Below are positions 30,225 through 42,136 of a DNA stretch of 64,000 nucleotides, piece by piece; position 1 is the stretch's first letter; each line of letters starts with the position of its first letter. The stretch is from the NCBI GenBank assembly GCA_036927565.1, contig JAYESD010000008.1, forward strand, positions 22,896,100 through 22,960,099. Direction: 5' to 3'. A program made the position numbers and the translations under genes. The notes under the pieces are model-generated. The model made no database searches and had not been told where the DNA came from. It worked only from the letters and a program-made list of their open reading frames with translations. The DNA comes from Tuctoria greenei. Taxonomy: Eukaryota > Streptophyta > Magnoliopsida > Poales > Poaceae.

Positions 30225-31180
30225 GAGGATATTTTAAATCTTATAAGGAAAATGCAATGTACTGTTGTCTACCTGATGTGAAGGTGCGAGAGATGGTGAT
30301 GAAGGACGTGCCACACACGTGAACATGTTGAGTCAGCCATGATGCACCGTGTCACGCTGACATGATGTCGCATTTTGATATTTGATCAATTAAGCCCACT
30401 TATGACTATTAATGGACACATGAATGATTGAATCATAAACAGATATGTTAATGGTTGAGTTATAACAAACCTACTTATGACTAGTAATGAACGTCTTAAT
30501 GGCTTAGTAGTAACGGTTGAATTGATAAGCGTCTTAAATCTTGACATTATGGCATTCGACCTCTCTTGCTCTCTCTGGAGCCTATATAAGAAGGCCCACT
30601 CACCCTGTGAGACACAAGAGAAGAATCTCTTCTCTCATCCTCGAAAAGCATCCATTGTTGCACTACCTTAAAAAGGATATCGACTCTGTTTCTTGCGCGC
30701 AAAAGAAAACGAAGTGTGCAGGCCTCTGAAATCGATGATCTCGAGGTCCTGCTGTGCTGTGGATAGAGGACGAATACGATTTTTGTAAAATGCACTCGCA
30801 TAACTGCTCGATATCCTTTTCGTTTGTTCGTGCTCGTCTACGACTGCTTTGCGTGTTCGTAGACATGATCTGCAATGCAACGTGATTGCACTGCATCAAT
30901 GATTTTCACTGCATTAAGCGAGATCGACTATATCGAATAGCCCAACATGTCAACTGTTGGGAACGGCGCCATCGGTAACGCCAACACTTGTCCCGCCTCT
31001 AGGTATACTTCTGAGATTTTTGAGATTTTTATTTTAGCTTCACTAATTTTGAGCATTAGTATTGCTAATATTCAGAGCATAGGATCGATCACAATTATCA
31101 TATTTATAATTAATATGCAAGTCATGAATTATGCTTGATTGTGGATTAAAATAAGACAAATAATTCCTTATTTTCCAACA
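30225..31180 (+). repeat. Right part of putative LTR 'F'
   Basis: Resumes the sequence interrupted at 7334 (GAGGA duplicated). A TATA box, CCTATATAAG, is at 30581-30590, and the end TATTTTCCAACA at 31180 is an imperfect inverted match to the TGTTAGAAATA start. A short frame at 30947-31138 is probably chance. No primer-binding site follows, so it may be a solo or truncated LTR. Confidence 0.4.
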
Positions 31181-33119
31181 ATATATTGATGTCAACCAAT
31201 AATTACCGCTTGATGAGTTCAACGTAGTGCTCCTACTTTGCATATAGTTGTAGGCCATCCTTTTTATCGGGTTGCAGGTCATGCTTGAAGCAACAACAGA
31301 AGTCATCCCATCTTTTGATAAAGAGGTGGCAACAAGAAAAAGAGGCTTTTGGCAGGATCCCCAAATAAGTAGAACTCCTTTGGCACCTAAGTCGGTTCCA
31401 CTCACTTTGAGAGTGGAGAACTGCTTTTGAAGAGAATTTTCCTTGGGAATTTGATACACTAGGCGAGGCCATTCGTTCCCTCAAAAGTTTTGCTCAAAAG
31501 GCTAGAGGCAGTGGAGCAGAAAGAAGCTGTGGATAATGGGACGTCTGCTTTCCAAAAGACTGGGCGGCTGTGCTCTGTCCCAAATCTCCTTTTTGATACC
31601 TCAAATGAAGCCCAATGATGTACTAACCTGCAGTACTAAGCACTAAAATGTAGTACTAGTTATATTTTAACACGAATACAGTGAGTAGATTCAGCTAGCA
31701 GGCAAGTAGGCATACTTGCTGCATCTGCTGAGGTTGCTCCACTGACTGAAGTGCTTTATCTGCCAGTACTTTATGCATGGAAAAGGAGCCTGAAGTTTAC
31801 ACAAGTGAAAAGGTGCTGGTGGAAAGCATGCGTCCTAAAGTGGGGAGGCGAAAGCACAAATCACCATCCATCACCTGACAGATAAATCTACTGAAGTGTT
31901 CACTATGACATGTCTTGATTTGTAGGGTGAAATGATGTCTCTCCAGCAGCTTTAGTCTTCCATTCCACTCTGGTTTCTTGCATCATAAGTCTTTTCAGTT
32001 AACTAAAATTCATCAGGGCAACCACATCACCAATGAGATGTGCTCCTTTTTATGTGAGTAACAGAATTTTCTATTAACAAGAAGAAATCAGTTTCTCATC
32101 GAAATCATATCCAGTGATTTTTTTTTCAATCGGTCTACGAAGCCCGTGATAGCCTGACTATTCATTTGCACATGCACCATAGCTTTCATTTCGAGTAATT
32201 GCGTTGCAGTTGTACCGTTGGGTGGTCCTCTAAGCTAGTCTTAGCTTCAAACATGTAGTCCTATCTCATTTAAGCTCTAACTTCAGCCTTCGTCGGCACA
32301 TCAATTTGCTTGATTGTGCCACTCGAACAGCTACATTCGAACAGCTGATGAGTGATATCTACGATGTGGATGCTCCGTATGCAGGAAAATAAACGAGGAC
32401 AACCACCCAGAATATTTTTCTTTCTTCAAACATTTTATGTGTCATCTTTGGATAGATCTGGAGGAAATTTATGTATCTCACCCAAAAAAAGGAAAAACAC
32501 CAATGTTTCTAGAAGAAGAGGAAAAGTTAGTGGTTAAGCATGATGATCCAATACTAACCAAGTGAGGGATTATTGGAGTAATCTATATAACCCGTGGCTG
32601 CAATATGCCCCATGTGAGCAAATGTACCTATGCTTGCAGTGCTCAAGAGGCACTTTGCATGGTGGTAGTGGAGTCTGGACAACTTTCCAACGGGAATAAA
32701 CTAGGGGCGAGGAAAGCATTGGCCCTTTTTTTCGAAAACCCTCATTGGCCCTTTTCATGTGCCCTGTTTTCTCCAATCATCAAGGACAATTGGTGGCTTC
32801 ACACACTTGTAAAAGATCAGTGGGGACGATGTGAATAAATTGTAGTGCATTGTATATGTGATGAAGAAGCATCAATTTGAAAGCTAAAAAGCCCATTCTA
32901 GACCGTCGTTTTCCCTTGTAGACCTGCAACGTACTCTCTTTGTATCAGGATATATCTTAGTTTGCATTTTGTTTCCTCCAGAAGAATTCAGATAGAGGAA
33001 ATAATTTGGCTATGAATTTTTTTACTTTGGTCCTTTTGTTCTTCCCTTTTGTTTACAGAACATTCGTCTTCAGTTTCTAGTACCGCTAGTAACTAGTGTT
33101 AAACAAATAGTATCACATT
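31181..33119. other. No gene seen
   Basis: AT-rich DNA with only short frames on both strands. Nothing matches a family I know. Some stretches (31480-31560, 32600-32840) have exon-like base composition but no supported splice structure. Confidence 0.4.
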
Positions 33120-33225
33120 GCTCTTGCATCCACGGGTGCCTCTTGGCTCGTAATATATGTACCACACTGGATAATTTACTCAATCAATACAACTATTTTC
33201 TCTATTGTGGTATCTCAGAGGTTCT
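33120..33225 (+). repeat. Possible copia LTR end with degenerate primer-binding site
   Basis: CTCAATCAATACAACTATTTTCTCTA is the kind of sequence that closes many copia LTRs (positions about 33179-33204). It is followed by TTGTGGTATCTCAGAG, close to the TGGTATCAGAG primer site with a CT insertion. No matching second LTR is seen in the window. Confidence 0.3.
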
Positions 33226-33279
33226 TCCTAGGCCTCCTCTTCTTTATCCGGCATCACCAATCTCCGACTGCAAAAACAA

Positions 33280-33303
33280 CCCCCCCCCCCCCCCCCCCCC
33301 CCC
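33280..33303 (+). repeat. C24 homopolymer
   Basis: Twenty-four consecutive C. Likely unstable in length, or uncertain in the assembly. About 380 bp of unassigned GC-rich DNA follows before element E. Confidence 0.9.
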
Positions 33304-33685
33304 GTTTGATCATGGACAGTTTGCCAATCCACCTCAGCGCCCTCGTGATCCGACCGCCACACGCGCGATCAGGCCGCCATGAACCCTAACCCTAAACCGT
33401 CGCCTCTTCGACACCGCCACCTTGTGATCCTAGCGTCTTCCATCGGTCAGACCGCCAGACGCGTTGGTGACTCGTGCTATTCTTTAGAGTAGAACCTCCC
33501 TTCTTCGTCTTCGTCCTGAAGACAAGCCCGCGGTGACTTCCCCTACCGTCCCATATAATGGTAGTACTCCCTCTCGCGTAGATTAAAAACCTGTCGCACG
33601 AGCGAGACCCTCACTGCAGTCACACGACTGGTTGCCGAAGTCGACCGTCTGTAGGCTGAAGCGACATGTGCTGGTTAGGTGGCAC

Positions 33686-34200
33686 TGTTGGATCTGAGTG
33701 AAGGTTTTGAATCCCTAAGGGTGATTAGGGATCGGCCTTAGTGCTAGAACAGGGAGTAATCTAAGCAAACACCAAGCAACAACAACCTAATCTATTAGGG
33801 TTTGGGGTTTGATGAACATACCTTCGGGTGTAGAGGAATTCCCAGCCATGGAGTCTGTCGGGAGGGCAAAGGCACCTCCACCGACGTTGGTGCAGCCTTG
33901 CCGATGAAGTGTCGCAACCGTGGAGGTGCAACACGATGGGGAGCCTTCCCGGGACTTCTTCCTTCAAGCAATCGGTGCCTCTAATTAGATTTCGTGGCTA
34001 TGGCGTCGTACTAATTAGATTGAATTCTGAGGGTGCCTGCCTTTTGCTTATATAGAGAGGAAACACCCCAGGGGGCCCACCCAACATTCTGTTGAGATTT
34101 TGTCCTCCGATCAGGACTAGGGGGGAAAGAAGATTGAGTTGGTTATAATTGTAACCAACTCCTAATTACCCTGTGGTCAATTCTGATTTGAATCCTAACA
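33686..34200 (-). repeat. Element E 3' LTR (515 bp)
   Basis: On the minus strand TGTTAGGATTC to GATCCAACA, with the core promoter CTCTATATAAGC at about 34047-34058. Upstream on the minus strand is the polypurine tract AAGAGGGAGAA (34201-34211). No palindrome array is present, unlike the other LTRs in the window. Confidence 0.85.
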
Positions 34201-34394
34201 TTCTCCCTCTTGACTACGGGTCACACAAGCTAATATCTAAACACATAGACTTTTGACATTATTTCCTTATGCTCGACATAAAGGGGACGGCGCATCGAAA
34301 CAACCAGTTACATACTGCTTGACTCAACGACCACATTATATCTCGCACTTAGAAACATGTCCTAAATTGAGTTTAGCCCCTAAGTATCCAGGTA

Positions 34395-37325
34395 TCACAG
34401 GTACTCCCTCAAACTCATACCGGTTACGTGTCTCCTGAGCACGCTGGGCGGAAGACCTTTGGTTAGCGGATCCGCGAGCATCTGCTCGGTACTGATATGC
34501 TCTAGACTGATGACATGATCCTGGATTCGTTCTTTCACAACGTAGTACTTAATGTCAATGTGTTTGGCAGCTCTACTCGACTTATTGTTGTGAGAGTACA
34601 ATATTGTGGGTTTGTTATCGCAGTATAGCTTAAGTGGTTTCTCAATGCTGTCGACCACTCTAAGTCCGGGTACAAATTTCTTAAGCCACATAACCTGTCC
34701 TGATGCCTCATAGCAAGCAACAAACTCAGCATACATCGTGGATGATGTCATGATGGTTTGTTTGGAGCTTTTCCAAGAAATAGCTCCATTCGCAAGGGTG
34801 AAAATGTAGCTTGATGTGGATTTCCTAGTGTCCACGCACCCTGCGAAGTCTGAGTCTGAGTAACCCACTATTTCTAGTGAGTCTGTTTTCTGATAAGTCA
34901 ACATGAGGCTCTTAGTACCTTGCACATATCTTAGTGCTTTCTTAACTATCTTCTAGTGGTCGGGTCCTGGATTGGCCTGATATCTGCCAAGCATCCCGAT
35001 AACATAAGCTAAGTCAGGGCGTGTACAAACTTGAGCATATTGAAGGCTTCCAACAGCTGAAGCATAGGGAACTGCTTTCATCTGATTGACTTCATACTGA
35101 TTCTTAGGACACTAAAAGTTCCCAAACTTATCACCTTTGACAATGGGAGCAGGTGTGGCCTTGCTCTTATGCGTACTGTACTTTTTAAGTACATTCTCTA
35201 AGTACATCTTTTATGAAAGACCTAATACCCATTTAACTCTATCTCGGTGAATCTCTATGCCCAAGACATAGGAGGCTTCACCTAGATCTTTCATATCAAA
35301 GTTCGAGGACAATAACTTCTTAGTTTCTAATAGTAGATCGACATTACTACTCGCAAGTAGTATGTCATCTACATAAAGCACGAGAAAGATGAATCTCCCA
35401 TTCTTGAGTTGTCCTCCTCATTCTCATTAAACTCAAATTTCCTGATTGTCTCATTGAACTTGAGATACCATTGCCATGAGGCCTGTTTGGTCCATAAATG
35501 GACTTCCTAAGTCGGCATCCCATGTTATCCTTACCCTTAGCGATGAAACCTTTCGGTTGCATCATATAGACGTCCTCATTTAGATCTCCATTGAGAAATG
35601 TTGTCTTTACATCAATCTGATGTAATTTTAAGTCATAATGCGCTCTTAACGCCATAATGATTTTGAACGAATCCTTAGTTGAGACGGGTGAGAATGTCTC
35701 ATTGTAATCAACACCCTCTCTTTGAGTGAAACCTTTTGCAACAAGTCTGGCTTTGTACTTTTCAATGTTCCTTCTAGAGTCAAGTTTGATTTTGTAGACC
35801 CATTTACAACCTACTGTTTTGGCTCCTTTAGGAACTTCAACTAATTCCCAGACTTTGTTTGCATCCATAGACCTCATCTCATCTTCCATGTATTTACACC
35901 ACTCGGATGACTGAGAGTTGCTCATAGCTTGTTCAAATGAGGAGGGATCATCCTGCATTTCAAACTCTTCACTCATATAGGCCTCATAGTCAGCCGTTAT
36001 TGCAGACCGTCTGGCTCTGTGAGACCTCCTAAGTTGCACATCATTTTGGGGCAGCTGTTGTTCCTCCTTAGCAGCATCTGACTAAGGTTGCTCAGAAGGC
36101 TGAGATGGATCCTATTGTACAGGTGCATCATTATTTTCTATCGCTGATGGAGAACTAACAATAGGTGTTGCACCACCATCATCAGGCACTTGTGGCGCAT
36201 CGACAGCAGGTAGAGTGAAGAATGGTTCTTGAATCATAGGAGTGGGCATGTAGACCCGCTTCTCCTCAAGATCAACTTCACGTCTTACCGTGCTCCCCCT
36301 GATCATTGAATCCTCTAAGAAAATGACATGTCTCGTTTCTACAAACTTAGTGTGCCTGTCGGGACAGTAGAAATGAAAGCCCTTACTCTTATCTGGATAG
36401 CCAATAAAATGACAGCTAACTATTTTAGGATTCAACTTTCCTAAGTTTGGTTTAAATATCTTAGCCTCAGCAGGACAACCCCAGATGTGCAAGTATCTAA
36501 GTGAGGGCTTACGTCCAATCCACATCTCATACGGTGTCTTCAACACCGCCTTAGTAGGAACCCGATTAAGCAAATGAATGGCGGTTTTTAACGCCTCCAT
36601 CCACAAGTTAACCCGTAAGTCTGAATAACTAAGCATGGATCTAACCATGTCCATTAGCGTACGGTTGCGCCGTTCCACTACTCCATTTTGCTGAGGTTTG
36701 CCCGGTGTAGAATATTGGGCGACTATGTCATGTTCCTGTAGGAACCGTGCAAACGGTCCTGGAACTTGGCCATATGGGGTGTGCCAACCGTAGTACTCAC
36801 CACCATGATCGGACCTAATGACCTTTATCTTAGTGTTGTGCTGATTTTCAACTTCAGCCTTAAATATCTTAAATTTATCCAATGCTTCAGATCGATCCTT
36901 GATTGGATAAATGTAGCTATAACGAGTGTAGTCATCCGTGAAGGTTATGAACGAGTCAAAACCGTCAACAGAAACAATGGGAAAAGGGCCACAAATATCT
37001 ATGTGTACTAATTCTAATATTATCGTACTGCGTTTGGCGCCTTTTTTAATAGTCTTAGTGAATTTGCCTTTTATGCAGTTTATGCATTCTTCGAAATCCG
37101 AAAAGTCCAAATGAGGAAGAATCGATTGCGAGACAAGCCGTTCAATTCTCTCCCTCGAAATATGGCCTAACTGACAGTGCCATAATTTCGATGACGTTTC
37201 GAGATCGATTCTTTTGCGCTTGTGAAAGCCTGAGTCGTTATGTGAAGAATTTTGAATGTCGCTTATCTGATTCACATTATCATGCGTAGATAGCAAATAA
37301 AGTTGGTCTTGTCTGATGGCAAGAC
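34395..37325 (-). pseudogene. pol: Element E pol (integrase, RT, RNase H), broken
   Basis: Copia polyprotein from the pre-integrase zinc region onward. Integrase: LWHCQLGHISRERIERL, CINCIKGK, DICGPF, RSDHGGEYYG, and PQQNGVVERRNRTLMD with the third acidic residue. RT: LVAKGFTQREGVDYNETFSPV and HQIDVKTTFLNGDL; the YVDD region falls in the shifted part (34926-35364). RNase H: GYSDSDFAGC, MYAEFVACYEA, HIDIKYYVV. The first 16 codons of the long open frame above 37325 are element A LTR read backwards, not E. Two TAG codons near 36063-36111 and frameshifts near 35400 and 34925 inactivate it. Confidence 0.85.
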
Positions 37326-38733
37326 TGAAAGCATCTAGGCCCCCATGAGGTATGGTTTCGGTGATTAATGACAACCATTGGATTTTACTAATGAATTTGT
37401 GAATGCAAGGTCCCCATAATCACTCAGTCAAATGAAATCAATATGTCATTGGAGACCCCTAAACAATCAATTTATGAGATCAAATCAATGATATGAAGAC
37501 AAGAAGTGAAAACTCTTATGTCAAAGTCATTCAACCACAATTGATGACACTTAATGCTTGACAACCACCAGAAGTACATTTCCAACAAGAGTCTAAGAGG
37601 TCAATCGAGCAAGACACAAAATAATCACTTAGAAACAACTCGAAGCAAACAAAATCAACTCACCGGATCAACCGATGACTTCTAAGAATAACACATCGGT
37701 CGAGTTGGTTCAGCAGAAGAAGAAGACCTCAGAACAAAGCACTCACCGGATCACCCGATGTTAAGGGCTCAGCTACATCGGTCCATTAGTACAGTTTGCA
37801 ATATCCTTGGACCAAGTGTAGCACCGGATCATCCGATGTACAAAAATATACACATCGGTCAATCACTCCAGTAAGCATCAAGTTTGAGCCAATTTTGGAG
37901 GAAGAGCCACCGGATCATCCGATGAGAAGACAAGTGCAACATCGGTCTAACAACGGTCATATCTGACACAATGACGTCAGCTAAAGTAAACTTGACCGAT
38001 GTTAACTAAAGGGGAGACATCGGATCATCCGATGTTCGCAGAAAAGTTCTGTCAGCCTACTTTTCCAACGGCTATTTCGTGGAGGCTGGCTATAAATACC
38101 CCCTAAACCAGTCATTTCGACAAGTCTTGATCACAAAACATTCTCAACACATCCACAAGCGTTCAAGACCAAGATCCATCACTTCTACATCATTTTCGAC
38201 CACCTACACACCAAGAGATAGGCTAGAGCTAGCTAGAGAGAGAGCTTGTGTGCCTCCATTCTGGGTGAGTGGAATCTCTTGGATAGTGAGAGCCTCAAGG
38301 GAGTGCCCCTTGGTTTTTGTAACTGTGAGAGACTTCCGGAGCTTGCCAAGGCGTTTGTGGAAGCCCGGAGGGTCGAAGTTGTACAAGGCTTGAGCTCCAC
38401 CTTGCCAAGGTTGGCAAACGGAGAAGAATAGTGGAGATCCCTCATCTCGGTGACCTGGGTGTGGCTAAACCCTTTGGTGGGTGCCACAACGTGGATGTAG
38501 GAAGGTATTGACGATCTTGCCGAACCACGGGATAAATCCTCGTGTCTCCTCGGGAGTTTGCATCCTCTTCCTCTCCCTTACGTTTATGCATTTTATATTC
38601 CGCGAAGTTGCTATTTACCTCAATGCATAGATAGTTTGCGTAGGGAATTGGGCTTTTAGGAATTAAGCTTTATTGTTTAGATTTTTGAAAAGAAGCCCAA
38701 TTCACCCCCCCTCTTGGACATTCGATCCTTACA
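37326..38733 (+). repeat. Element A 5' LTR (1408 bp)
   Basis: Begins TGAAAGCATCTAGG and ends GATCCTTACA. The TATA box TATAAATA is at 38091-38098. U3 contains repeated CACCGGATCATCCGATG and ACATCGGTC motifs (37665-38035). Downstream of the TATA box is a long U5-like region that includes open frames on both strands which are only shadows. Confidence 0.9.
37665..38040. repeat. CCGGATCATCCGATG / ACATCGGT array in A LTR
   Basis: Five copies of CGGATCAWCCGATG or close variants alternate with five ACATCGGTC half-sites, upstream of the TATA box. Each pair is about 60-80 bp apart. Confidence 0.9.
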
Positions 38734-38734
38734 A

Positions 38735-38747
38735 TTGGTATCAGAGC
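38735..38747 (+). other. Element A primer-binding site
   Basis: TTGGTATCAGAGC follows the LTR by one base, complementary to the 3' end of initiator tRNA-Met. Confidence 0.9.
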
Positions 38748-38793
38748 AAGGTTGCTCATAGGATCATTCTAGCTTCACTGCTAGAGAGCTAAA

Positions 38794-40920
38794 ATGGCCA
38801 AGGTTGGGGGTTCGGTTCCTATCTTCGAGGGCAAGAACTTTGCCTATTGGAAAGCACGCATGCACGCTTATCTAGAGGCTATTGCTCCCGAAGTATGGGA
38901 AGCGACCCACGCGGGGTTTGGAGAACACAACTATGTTGGTGATCAAATTAAATGGGATGCTAAAGCTAGGAATGCAATCTACGAGTGCATTAGTCAAGAT
39001 GTTTTTTCTAGGATTGCTAGCAAAGAAAAGGCATGTGAAATTTGGGCTTGCTTGATAGAAATTCATGAGGGTTCTTCTCGTGTGAAAGAACTTAAATATC
39101 ACATGCTTAAAGCAAAATATGATGAATTTAAGATGCTACCTCATGAAAATATTAATGAGATGTTCTCTCGCTTGAATGTACTTATTGAAGATATTAATGC
39201 TCTTGACATTGCTTCTCTTGGCAAGGGACTCATCAACCACAAGATCCTCATGCTCCTTCCCAATCCAAAGTACAACATCATCAACTCCATGCTCCAAAAA
39301 GAGTCTCTTGACCACATTGAAGTTTCAGAGCTCATTGGAGAGATTCGCGCTCATGAGATGAGTGTGCTTGGGATGATGGAGCAATCATCTTCAAAAACGA
39401 TTCCTCTAAAGGCTTCCACCAAGAAAACAAGCCTCAAGAAGAAGAAGGTGGTTGAGCCTAGCTCAAGTGAAGAAGAGCAAGTATCAAGTAAAGATGATGA
39501 TGATGAGCTTGCATTGATGATGAGAAAGTTCTCACGCTTGAACTCCAAGATTACCAAGAAGGGATACACCTTTGATCCCAAGAAGAAAGCGTTTCTACCA
39601 AGGAGAGATGATCACAAGACTTGCTACAATTGTGGTGATCAAGGCCACATCTCCTATGATTGTCCAAAACCGGACAAAAGAAGAGAGAACCACAAGAGCA
39701 AGCATCGCAAGTTTGAAGAAAGTGATGATGATGAAGAAGAGGCCAAACCCGAACCAAGAGCCTTTGGGAAGAAGAAACATGACAAGGGAAAGAAGGCAAG
39801 ACTCTTCCCAAAGAAGAGAAATGGCCCACAAAATGTGTTCATGTGTGAAGCAAATGAATGGGTCACTGACGAAGAAACAAGTGATGAAGAGAGTGAAGCG
39901 GAAGAAGAAAGCTTGGCCGACCTCGCTATTGCCAACAATGATGACTCACCTCTTCATCCACCGCCCATGTGCCTCATGGCGAAAGGTAACACCAAGGTAT
40001 GTGACAACTCTAGCGATGATGAGCTTTCCCCCGATGATTTAACTTCTTTGATAAATGAATATCATGCTATCATTAAGAGGGAAAAGAGTAAGGTTAAAAC
40101 TCTTGAAGAAACTCGTGCTAGACTTGAGAGTGCTAACCTCGATTTGCTTGACAAGTATGAAAGCATACTCAAAGAGCATGACATGCTCAAATCCCATGTC
40201 AAGCAAATTGAGGAAGATAAGGCTAAAATCAAGTTAGATAATGATGAGCTTAACTTAGCACACCAAACACTCTTGGGAGATCACAACAAGCTAATACAAG
40301 AACATCAAACACTTAACCTTGCTCATGACGTGCTTGATCAAGAGTTGAAAAATATAAAGAAGCAAACTCTTAATGATAAGATATCCATTACTTCTCATGT
40401 CACTAATGTCTTGAACAAGTCTTTGCCTTTGAAAGCAAATGCTAGGGAGAAGGACTTGTTAGAGGAAATTGAGAGTCTCCGCACTAGTGTGACTAGACTT
40501 TCAAAAGGGGAAGTCAAACACAAGGAAATACTCTTCCAACAAGCAAAGGCCTTCAACAAGAGAGGACTTGGATCCTTCCTGGTGCCTAACAAAGGAAAGG
40601 TGCCCTCGCCGGAGCTTAGAACAAGCTTCATCAAGGAAGTTGGTTCTTATTGCCAACATTGTGAGGTCACCGGTCACCACACAAGGGAGTGTCCTCTTCC
40701 TAACCAACCTTCTCCAAAGTTATCTATTAATTACAAATCTACTTTCAATGATCGTTATTATCTCTTAAGTAAAGTAGATGGCAAGGTGAAGGCTAGGTTC
40801 ATCGGCAAAGACATGAAGGACATGAAGGGGAAGCTCCCCAAGCAACTTTGGGTCCCAAAGACACTTGCATCACACATACAAGGACCTAAGTTGGCTTGGG
40901 TACCTAAAGTTAAAAATTGA
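38794..40920 (+). CDS. gag: Element A gag, intact
   Basis: A 708-residue coat protein from the ATG 60 bases after the LTR (MAKVGGSVPIFEGKNFAYWK). Residues 1-200 are a UBN2-type capsid domain (SSRVKELKYHMLKAKYDEFK). An acidic Ser/Glu patch lies near 225-240. The first CCHC knuckle CYNCGDQGHISYDC is at about 277-290, followed by alternating Lys-rich and acidic stretches to 400. A long coiled coil covers about 410-560. A second knuckle, CQHCEVTGHHTREC, is at about 620-633, and the C-terminus has the LWVPKTLASH and AWVPKVKN motif. It is the only full-length undamaged coding sequence in the window. It ends with TGA 11 bases before the TAG that precedes pol. Confidence 0.9.
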   Translation: MAKVGGSVPIFEGKNFAYWKARMHAYLEAIAPEVWEATHAGFGEHNYVGDQIKWDAKARNAIYECISQDVFSRIASKEKACEIWACLIEIHEGSSRVKELKYHMLKAKYDEFKMLPHENINEMFSRLNVLIEDINALDIASLGKGLINHKILMLLPNPKYNIINSMLQKESLDHIEVSELIGEIRAHEMSVLGMMEQSSSKTIPLKASTKKTSLKKKKVVEPSSSEEEQVSSKDDDDELALMMRKFSRLNSKITKKGYTFDPKKKAFLPRRDDHKTCYNCGDQGHISYDCPKPDKRRENHKSKHRKFEESDDDEEEAKPEPRAFGKKKHDKGKKARLFPKKRNGPQNVFMCEANEWVTDEETSDEESEAEEESLADLAIANNDDSPLHPPPMCLMAKGNTKVCDNSSDDELSPDDLTSLINEYHAIIKREKSKVKTLEETRARLESANLDLLDKYESILKEHDMLKSHVKQIEEDKAKIKLDNDELNLAHQTLLGDHNKLIQEHQTLNLAHDVLDQELKNIKKQTLNDKISITSHVTNVLNKSLPLKANAREKDLLEEIESLRTSVTRLSKGEVKHKEILFQQAKAFNKRGLGSFLVPNKGKVPSPELRTSFIKEVGSYCQHCEVTGHHTRECPLPNQPSPKLSINYKSTFNDRYYLLSKVDGKVKARFIGKDMKDMKGKLPKQLWVPKTLASHIQGPKLAWVPKVKN

Positions 40921-40934
40921 ATTCATGTGTGTAG

Positions 40935-42136
40935 GTGAACTACAAAGCCGGAGGAAAGCATTGGGTACTCGATAGCGGGTGCACCCAACATATGACCGGC
41001 AATGATGGTATGTTCACCACCATAGAAAACCCCGGCAATCATGAACAAGTCACCTTTGGTGATAACTCTAAGGGAAAGGTAATTGGGTTAGGTAAAATTG
41101 TTATTTCAAATGATTTATCCATTTCCAATGTTTTGTATGTCAAGTCACTTAGTTTTAATTTACTTTCCATTGCACAACTGTGTGATCTTGGACTAACATG
41201 CACATTTAGCAAAAATGATGTTGTTGTGAGTAGTGAAACAAGCCAAGACATAGTCTTCAAAGGATTTCGGCATGGACATATCTACCTAGTAGACTTCTCC
41301 AACAAGAATGCTAGCTTGACCACTTGCCTTTTCACTAAGAAAAGTTTGGGATGGCTATGGCATCGACGCATAGAGCACATTGGGATGAGCAAGCTCAAGA
41401 AGTCATTCAAGCTTGCGATGGTAACCGGCGTGAAGGATGTTACATTTGAGAAGAACAAACTTTGTAGCGCTTGTCAAGCCGGGAAGCAAGTTGCTTCACA
41501 CCACCCAATGAAGACAATGGTGTCAACCTCCAAGCCACTTGAACTACTCCACATGGACCTCTTCGGACCATCCACATATCAAAGCCTTAGCGGTAACCTC
41601 TATTGTCTCGTTATAGTTGATGAATACTCTCGCTATGCTTGGACTCTATTTCTAGGTGACAAGAGTGAAACTCCGGAAGTGTTCAAGACCTTCGCCAACC
41701 GCGCTCAAAGGGAATTTCAACTTCCCATCATCAATGTCCGGAGTGACAACGGCACCGAATTCAAGAACTACAACATTGGGGAGTGGTGTGACCGTGAAGG
41801 CGTGAAGCATGAGTTTTCGGCCACATACACCCCTCAACAAAACAGTGTCGTTGAAAGGAAGAACAAGACACTCATCACTCTTGCGAGAGCAATGCTTGAT
41901 GACTACGACACGTCGGAGAAGTTTTGGGCCGAAGCAATCAACACGGCGTGCCATACTGCAAATAGGGCCTATCTCCATCGACTACTTCAAAAGACCCCGT
42001 ACGAGCTTCTCATTGGGAGAAAGCCCAACATCTCCTACTTTCGAGTCTTTGGATGCAAGTGCTACATCTACCGCAAGAAAAGGCTCGGTAAGTTTGAAAG
42101 AAGATGTGATGTTGGTATATTTCTTGGTTATGCATC
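40935..42136 (+). pseudogene. pol: Element A pol, first piece (protease and integrase)
   Basis: Opens right after a TAG at 40932-40934; no ATG is near, so expression needs frameshift, readthrough or splicing. Protease VLDSGCTQHMTGN at about residue 10-22. Integrase zinc region WLWHRRIEHIGM and CSACQAGKQ, then MDLFGP, VRSDNGTEFKN, PQQNSVVERKNKT with the three acidic residues in place, and the FGCKCYIYRKK end. It is identical in layout to element B. Broken at 42136 by element D; about 100 bp that B has here is missing before the next piece at 50104. Confidence 0.85.

Larger units (their letters stand above)
33686..37325 (-). mobile_element. Ty1/copia retrotransposon 'E', 5' half outside the window
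   Basis: A 3' LTR (33686-34200), polypurine tract and most of a pol gene on the minus strand. At 37325/37326 it is cut by the LTR of Sirevirus A, so its gag, primer-binding site and 5' LTR should lie beyond A, past the window end. The 5 bases outside the LTR are GGCAC (33681-33685), to be matched there. Its integrase and RT differ clearly from the Sirevirus families (for example FTDDYTRYSYIYPI and RSDHGGEYYG); I would place it near the Tork/Angela type, without certainty. Confidence 0.85.

Noticed and set aside
37326..37374. Start of the long E integrase frame (MSLITETIPHGGLDAF)
   Set aside because: These codons are the reverse strand of the element A LTR; the E sequence only begins at 37325.
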